The position numbers and the translations under genes were made by a program. DNA of 12,385 nucleotides from Desulfovibrio sp. (GTDB lineage: Bacteria > Desulfobacterota > Desulfovibrionia > Desulfovibrionales > Desulfovibrionaceae): positions 1-12,385 of the forward strand of contig JAITEY010000097.1 in assembly GCA_031281815.1 (NCBI GenBank), read 5' to 3'. The notes beneath the pieces are model-generated. The model did not search any database. It saw only the letters and a list, made by a program, of their open reading frames with translations, and had not been told where the DNA came from. Shown in pieces: positions 9,653-12,385 of the stretch; position 1 is the first letter of the stretch, and the number at the start of each line of letters is the position of its first letter.

Positions 9653-9684
9653 GGTCCAGGGCGGAGCCCCGGCTGCCGGAGGCA
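9653..9684 (-). repeat. Intergenic hairpin element, copy B (compact)
   Basis: Read on the minus strand: ATGCCTCCGGCAG, then CCGGGGC-TCC-GCCCTGG (9672-9656), then ACCC. The stem has seven continuous pairs including one G-U on the minus strand; on the plus strand the same position is an A-C mismatch. This favours a role in minus-strand RNA. It sits between the amidase stop and the kinase start, downstream of the possible promoter at 9697-9726, so it could act as a 3' end for the amidase mRNA or lie in the kinase 5' leader. No T-tract follows it. Confidence 0.45.
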
Positions 9685-9696
9685 TAAAAATAACGT

Positions 9697-9726
9697 GTTA
9701 CACGGCAACAGTCATAATAACGTCAA
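9697..9726 (-). promoter_or_regulatory. Possible sigma-70-type promoter with overlapping palindrome, upstream of the kinase
   Basis: On the minus strand TTGACG (9726-9721) and TGTAAC (9702-9697) are separated by 18 bp, a fair -35 and a weak -10. The 11-bp perfect palindrome cgtgttacacg (9694-9704) covers the -10. The 8-mer aataacgt occurs twice on the plus strand, 27 bp apart (9689-9696 and 9716-9723). Such symmetry suggests an operator, but the match could be chance. Confidence 0.3.
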
Positions 9727-9753
9727 CTGAGGAGAACGTCGGTACGGCGCCGT

Positions 9754-10719
9754 TCAACGCGGCGCGGTTCCGGCCGTCTCGCGCGCAAAGCTTTGTATGC
9801 CGTCGGCGATGCCTTCGCATTGCCTTGTAAGGTAGGCTTCCGACTTCAGGTTCGCCGCGTCGTCTTTATTGGTGATATAGCCGAACTCAACGAGGACCGC
9901 GGGCATGCGCGCCCCGATCAGCACATAGAACGGGGCCGCGCGCACCCCGTTGTCGAAAGTGGGCAGCCCGTTCCTGCGGAGGCTGTTCAGTATACCACGG
10001 TGCACTGTTTCGGCCAGACGGCGCGATTCCCTGACTTTGGAACCGAGCATGAGGTCGGTAAGAATGAATTGGAGATCGCTGATTTTGCTCACCGGCACTC
10101 CGTTTTCGCGGGCGGCCGCTGTGGCCGCGTCGCCCGTCTTGGCCTCACTCAGATAATATGTTTCAAACCCGCGCACGGACGGCTTGGGGTTGGCGTTGAC
10201 GTGCAGGGAGATGAAAAGATCGGCCTTTTTCGCGTTGGCGGCGTCCGGCCGTTGCTGAAGAGTAAGATATCTGTTTCCGGAGCGGGTGTAAAGAACGGTA
10301 AACCCGCGCCGGCGCAGAATCGCGCCCAGGCGTTCGGCCGCGTTCAGAGTGAAGTTTTTCTCCACAATGCCCGCCGCCTCAGCGCCGGGGTCTTTGCCGC
10401 CGTGCCCGGCGTCGAGCATGATGACCTTGACTTCCAGGCCGAGTTGGGCAAGCAGTTCGTCCCGCTTGTCGTCGCCCTTGTCGCCGCGTTTGCCGGCGTT
10501 TTTGCCGGTAGGCGCGGCTTGTCCGGCGGCGGTTTTCTTCTGAGCAGACGCGCCGGTTTTTTTCGCCGCCGGCGTGGTCCCGGTCTGCATCTTCTTTGCC
10601 GCCGGCGCGCTTGTTTTTTTCGCAGCCTGCGCAGCCGGGGAAGAGGCAGCGGCCCGGCAGTCGCCCGCGCCGGAAACGCTCAGGACCGTCAGAAGCAGGC
10701 AACAGACAAGCAGCCTCAA
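9754..10719 (-). CDS. N-acetylmuramoyl-L-alanine amidase (Amidase_3, AmiA/B/C type), exported
   Basis: Zinc amidase that cuts the bond between MurNAc and the L-Ala of the stem peptide, used in septal peptidoglycan splitting. From the TTG at 10719 (321 residues) it begins with a signal-peptide-like MRLLVCCLLLTVLSVSGAG. A Lys/Ala-rich low-complexity linker follows at about 27-90 (AAKKTSAPAAKK and similar). The catalytic domain has His106 in MLDAGHGGKDPGA, Glu120 in GIVEKNF, His173 in FISLHVNANP and Glu278 in LVEFGYITNK: all Zn and catalytic residues are present. The start is uncertain. The frame is open to 10950 but overlaps bamA, and no Shine-Dalgarno precedes the TTG. A GTG at 10771 in the neighbouring frame would give a far better basic n-region (MRRKDRTVPRNVFF) if the T8 run at 10730-10737 were T7. 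It follows bamA and probably shares its transcript. Confidence 0.9.
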   Translation of the reverse strand: MRLLVCCLLLTVLSVSGAGDCRAAASSPAAQAAKKTSAPAAKKMQTGTTPAAKKTGASAQKKTAAGQAAPTGKNAGKRGDKGDDKRDELLAQLGLEVKVIMLDAGHGGKDPGAEAAGIVEKNFTLNAAERLGAILRRRGFTVLYTRSGNRYLTLQQRPDAANAKKADLFISLHVNANPKPSVRGFETYYLSEAKTGDAATAAARENGVPVSKISDLQFILTDLMLGSKVRESRRLAETVHRGILNSLRRNGLPTFDNGVRAAPFYVLIGARMPAVLVEFGYITNKDDAANLKSEAYLTRQCEGIADGIQSFARETAGTAPR

Positions 10720-10786
10720 CAGCGCGGAGAAAAAAAACGTTGCGGGGGACGGTGCGGTCCTTGCGGCGCACAGCCCCCCGCGAAAC

Positions 10787-10805
10787 GGGCCGGAAAGTCC
10801 GGCCC
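10787..10805 (-). terminator. Strong GC hairpin after bamA
   Basis: A perfect 8-bp stem, gggccgga (10787-10794) with tccggccc (10798-10805), closes a 3-nt loop. It starts about 20 bp after the bamA stop. On the minus strand it is followed by GTTTCGC, so the U-tract is poor. It may be a leaky terminator or an mRNA 3'-end stabiliser between bamA and the amidase gene, whose candidate GTG start lies only 15 bp beyond. Confidence 0.45.
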
Positions 10806-10825
10806 GCAGCCTCCGGGGAAACCGG

Positions 10826-12385
10826 CTAGAAGGTCTGGCCCATGGAAAACTCGAAACGCCCACTGCTTCTGTGCCCGCTGCGATCTTCGTCGAAGGGAAT
10901 GCCGTAGGAGAAGCGCAAGTCGCCCATGGGCGAGCGCCAACGCATTTCAAGCCCGGCGGATTTCAGAATTTCCTTGTCCCACTTATAGGCGCGGTCCGCG
11001 TCCACGTTGAAGCCCATATCGTAGAAGGGAACCATATACAGCCCCGCCTCGCTGCTCAGGGTATAAATATACTCCAGATTCATGAAGGCCATGCGCGTAC
11101 CGCCGATGCGATCGCCCGTCCTCGGGTCCCTGGGCACAATGTCTTCGCTGTCGTAACCGCGCACGGTATTCATGCCGCCCATCCAGAAGCGCTCGAAGAC
11201 CGGCACCTCGCCCTCGCCGTTTTCCAATATGGCCATGCCCTTGATGCGCCCGTGCAGCACATGGTCCTTCCAAAGCTGGTAGTAGGTCTGGTGTTCGGCT
11301 GAAAGGGTGATGAAGGAGTCGTCGCCGCCCAGCAGCCCGCCGCCGTATTCCACACCCAGGATGTCTATGTTGCCGGAGGTGGGATTTTCCCGGTCCGTGG
11401 AGTCGCGCACGAGGCGGAGCAGTCCCACGCTGGTGTAGCGGACGCCGTCGGCATAGTCGCGGATCAGTCTGGCCGCGTTGTCGTTGGTGTCGTATATTTC
11501 ATACTGGTCCAAACGGTAGCCCCAGCCTATGGAAGTGTATTCGCCCAGGGGGTAGGCGAAGCGCAGCACGCCGCCCGTCGTTCTTTTGGTGAAGTCTATG
11601 TAGTCGTCGCGCCAATGGTAGACATCCATGCCCACGCTCAGGTCCGTATCGTTCCAGCGCGGGTTGCCCATACTCAGGGTGTAGGCGTTGCGCCGGGCGG
11701 AAAAAGCCGCCTGGAGCGAAATGTTGTAGCCTTTGCCCCAGAGGTTGCGCTCCATGATGGTGGCGGCCACGCCGACCTTGGAAAAGGTCGAATACCCGAC
11801 GCCCGCCATGAGCGCCCCGGTGGGCCTTTCCTTGACCTTGACTTTGAGATCCACCTCGTCCTCTTGTCCTGTGGGCGAGAGTTCGACTTCGGCCACTTCG
11901 AAGTAGCCGAGCTTGTTCAGGCGTTCCGTGCTGCGGCGGAGTTTGTCGCCTTGGAACTGTTCCCCGTCGGTGAGACGCATTTCGCGCAGGATGACGTTGT
12001 CGCGGGTTTTGATGTTGCCTTCCGCGGTCACGCGGCGCACATAATACTTGTTTTTCTTGGCAATGGTGAACACGACGTCCGCAACGTCCGCGCCCCCTTC
12101 GCGTTTGCGGGGCGAAGCGTCGATGTCGGCAAAGGCATAGCCGTAATCGGAGTAGAATTCCGTCAGCTTTTTCACGTCGTTCTGCATCTGCGTCAGATTG
12201 AACCAGCCGCCGGAGGAGGCCGCCTCGTCCAGACCGATTTCCTGTTTCAGGCGTTCCTCGGTATCAATGAGGTCGCCCGTGAGGACGATGTCGCCCAAGG
12301 CGTACTGCGGGCCTTCATGGATGGGGAAGGTGATGACGATGCCGTCGTCGGTGTAGTCGATTTTGGGCGCGGCCACGGTCACGTC
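10826..12385 (-). CDS. bamA: Outer-membrane protein assembly factor BamA, C-terminal part (5' end outside the window)
   Basis: Central pore of the BAM complex that folds beta-barrel proteins into the outer membrane. The frame runs off the right edge of the window, leaving about 519 residues. Residues 1-108 and 113-187 look like the last two POTRA domains (for example RRVTAEGNIKTRDNVILREM and LNKLGYFEVAEVELSPT). From about 190 a 16-strand-type barrel (Bac_surface_Ag) follows, with the loop-6 signature VRGY at 407-410 inside GGMNTVRGYDSEDIV. The protein ends in ...FEFSMGQTF, the terminal-Phe signal of outer-membrane barrels. The stop TAG is at 10826-10828. The first codon at the edge (GTG, 12382) is not a real start; the signal peptide and earlier POTRA domains lie outside. 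A hairpin and then the amidase gene follow on the same strand. Confidence 0.96.
   Translation of the reverse strand, partial: DVTVAAPKIDYTDDGIVITFPIHEGPQYALGDIVLTGDLIDTEERLKQEIGLDEAASSGGWFNLTQMQNDVKKLTEFYSDYGYAFADIDASPRKREGGADVADVVFTIAKKNKYYVRRVTAEGNIKTRDNVILREMRLTDGEQFQGDKLRRSTERLNKLGYFEVAEVELSPTGQEDEVDLKVKVKERPTGALMAGVGYSTFSKVGVAATIMERNLWGKGYNISLQAAFSARRNAYTLSMGNPRWNDTDLSVGMDVYHWRDDYIDFTKRTTGGVLRFAYPLGEYTSIGWGYRLDQYEIYDTNDNAARLIRDYADGVRYTSVGLLRLVRDSTDRENPTSGNIDILGVEYGGGLLGGDDSFITLSAEHQTYYQLWKDHVLHGRIKGMAILENGEGEVPVFERFWMGGMNTVRGYDSEDIVPRDPRTGDRIGGTRMAFMNLEYIYTLSSEAGLYMVPFYDMGFNVDADRAYKWDKEILKSAGLEMRWRSPMGDLRFSYGIPFDEDRSGHRSSGRFEFSMGQTF

Noticed and set aside
9529..9708. 60-residue N-terminal extension of the kinase
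   Set aside because: It covers the hairpin repeat and possible leader, and the AAGGAA at 9535-9540 clearly favours the start at 9528.
9793..11010. 405-codon plus-strand open frame opposite the amidase and bamA
   Set aside because: Antisense to two genes with clear catalytic and barrel motifs; no independent support.

Overview
The window looks like chromosome of a GC-rich Gram-negative bacterium. The evidence is the C-terminal part of BamA (outer-membrane assembly), an LPS-type family 9 glycosyltransferase, a periplasmic-type cell-wall amidase and a type I-C CRISPR repeat. A member of the Desulfovibrionales (Desulfobacterota) is my best guess, from the style of the genes and from intergenic hairpins with a GCCTCCGGC core. 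That is recollection and inference, not a computed placement.

Left end (1-660): the last 76 codons of an ISAzo13-family transposase, about 200 bp with no recognised gene, then a very short CRISPR array (three repeats, two spacers, last repeat degenerate) with no cas gene in view. The array lies about 75 bp upstream of pgk and points the same way.

Plus-strand block (665-6641): pgk (phosphoglycerate kinase) overlaps sppA (membrane signal-peptide peptidase) by ATGA. A 150-bp gap follows, holding an 18-codon Arg-rich mini-ORF and two mutually exclusive hairpins. Next come malQ (4-alpha-glucanotransferase), metF (methylenetetrahydrofolate reductase) and an overlapping GT9 glycosyltransferase whose frame is broken at a run of seven A's. 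Tight spacing suggests one or two transcripts, but the functions (glycolysis, envelope proteolysis, glycogen/maltodextrin use, one-carbon metabolism, LPS sugar transfer) do not form one pathway.

Minus-strand block (6841-12385, read right to left): bamA (5' end outside the window), a strong hairpin, an AmiA/B/C-type N-acetylmuramoyl-L-alanine amidase with an ambiguous start next to a run of eight T's, then a soluble hybrid histidine kinase with two tandem GAF domains and two receiver domains. BamA and the amidase are both envelope-biogenesis proteins. The kinase is separated from them by 225 bp with a possible promoter and a hairpin repeat, so it may be an independent unit. It converges with the GT9 gene.

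I see no clear new multi-gene system. The points most worth a second look are the orphan-looking I-C mini-array beside an IS and pgk, the possible attenuator before malQ, and two homopolymer-linked frame problems (GT9 and the amidase start).
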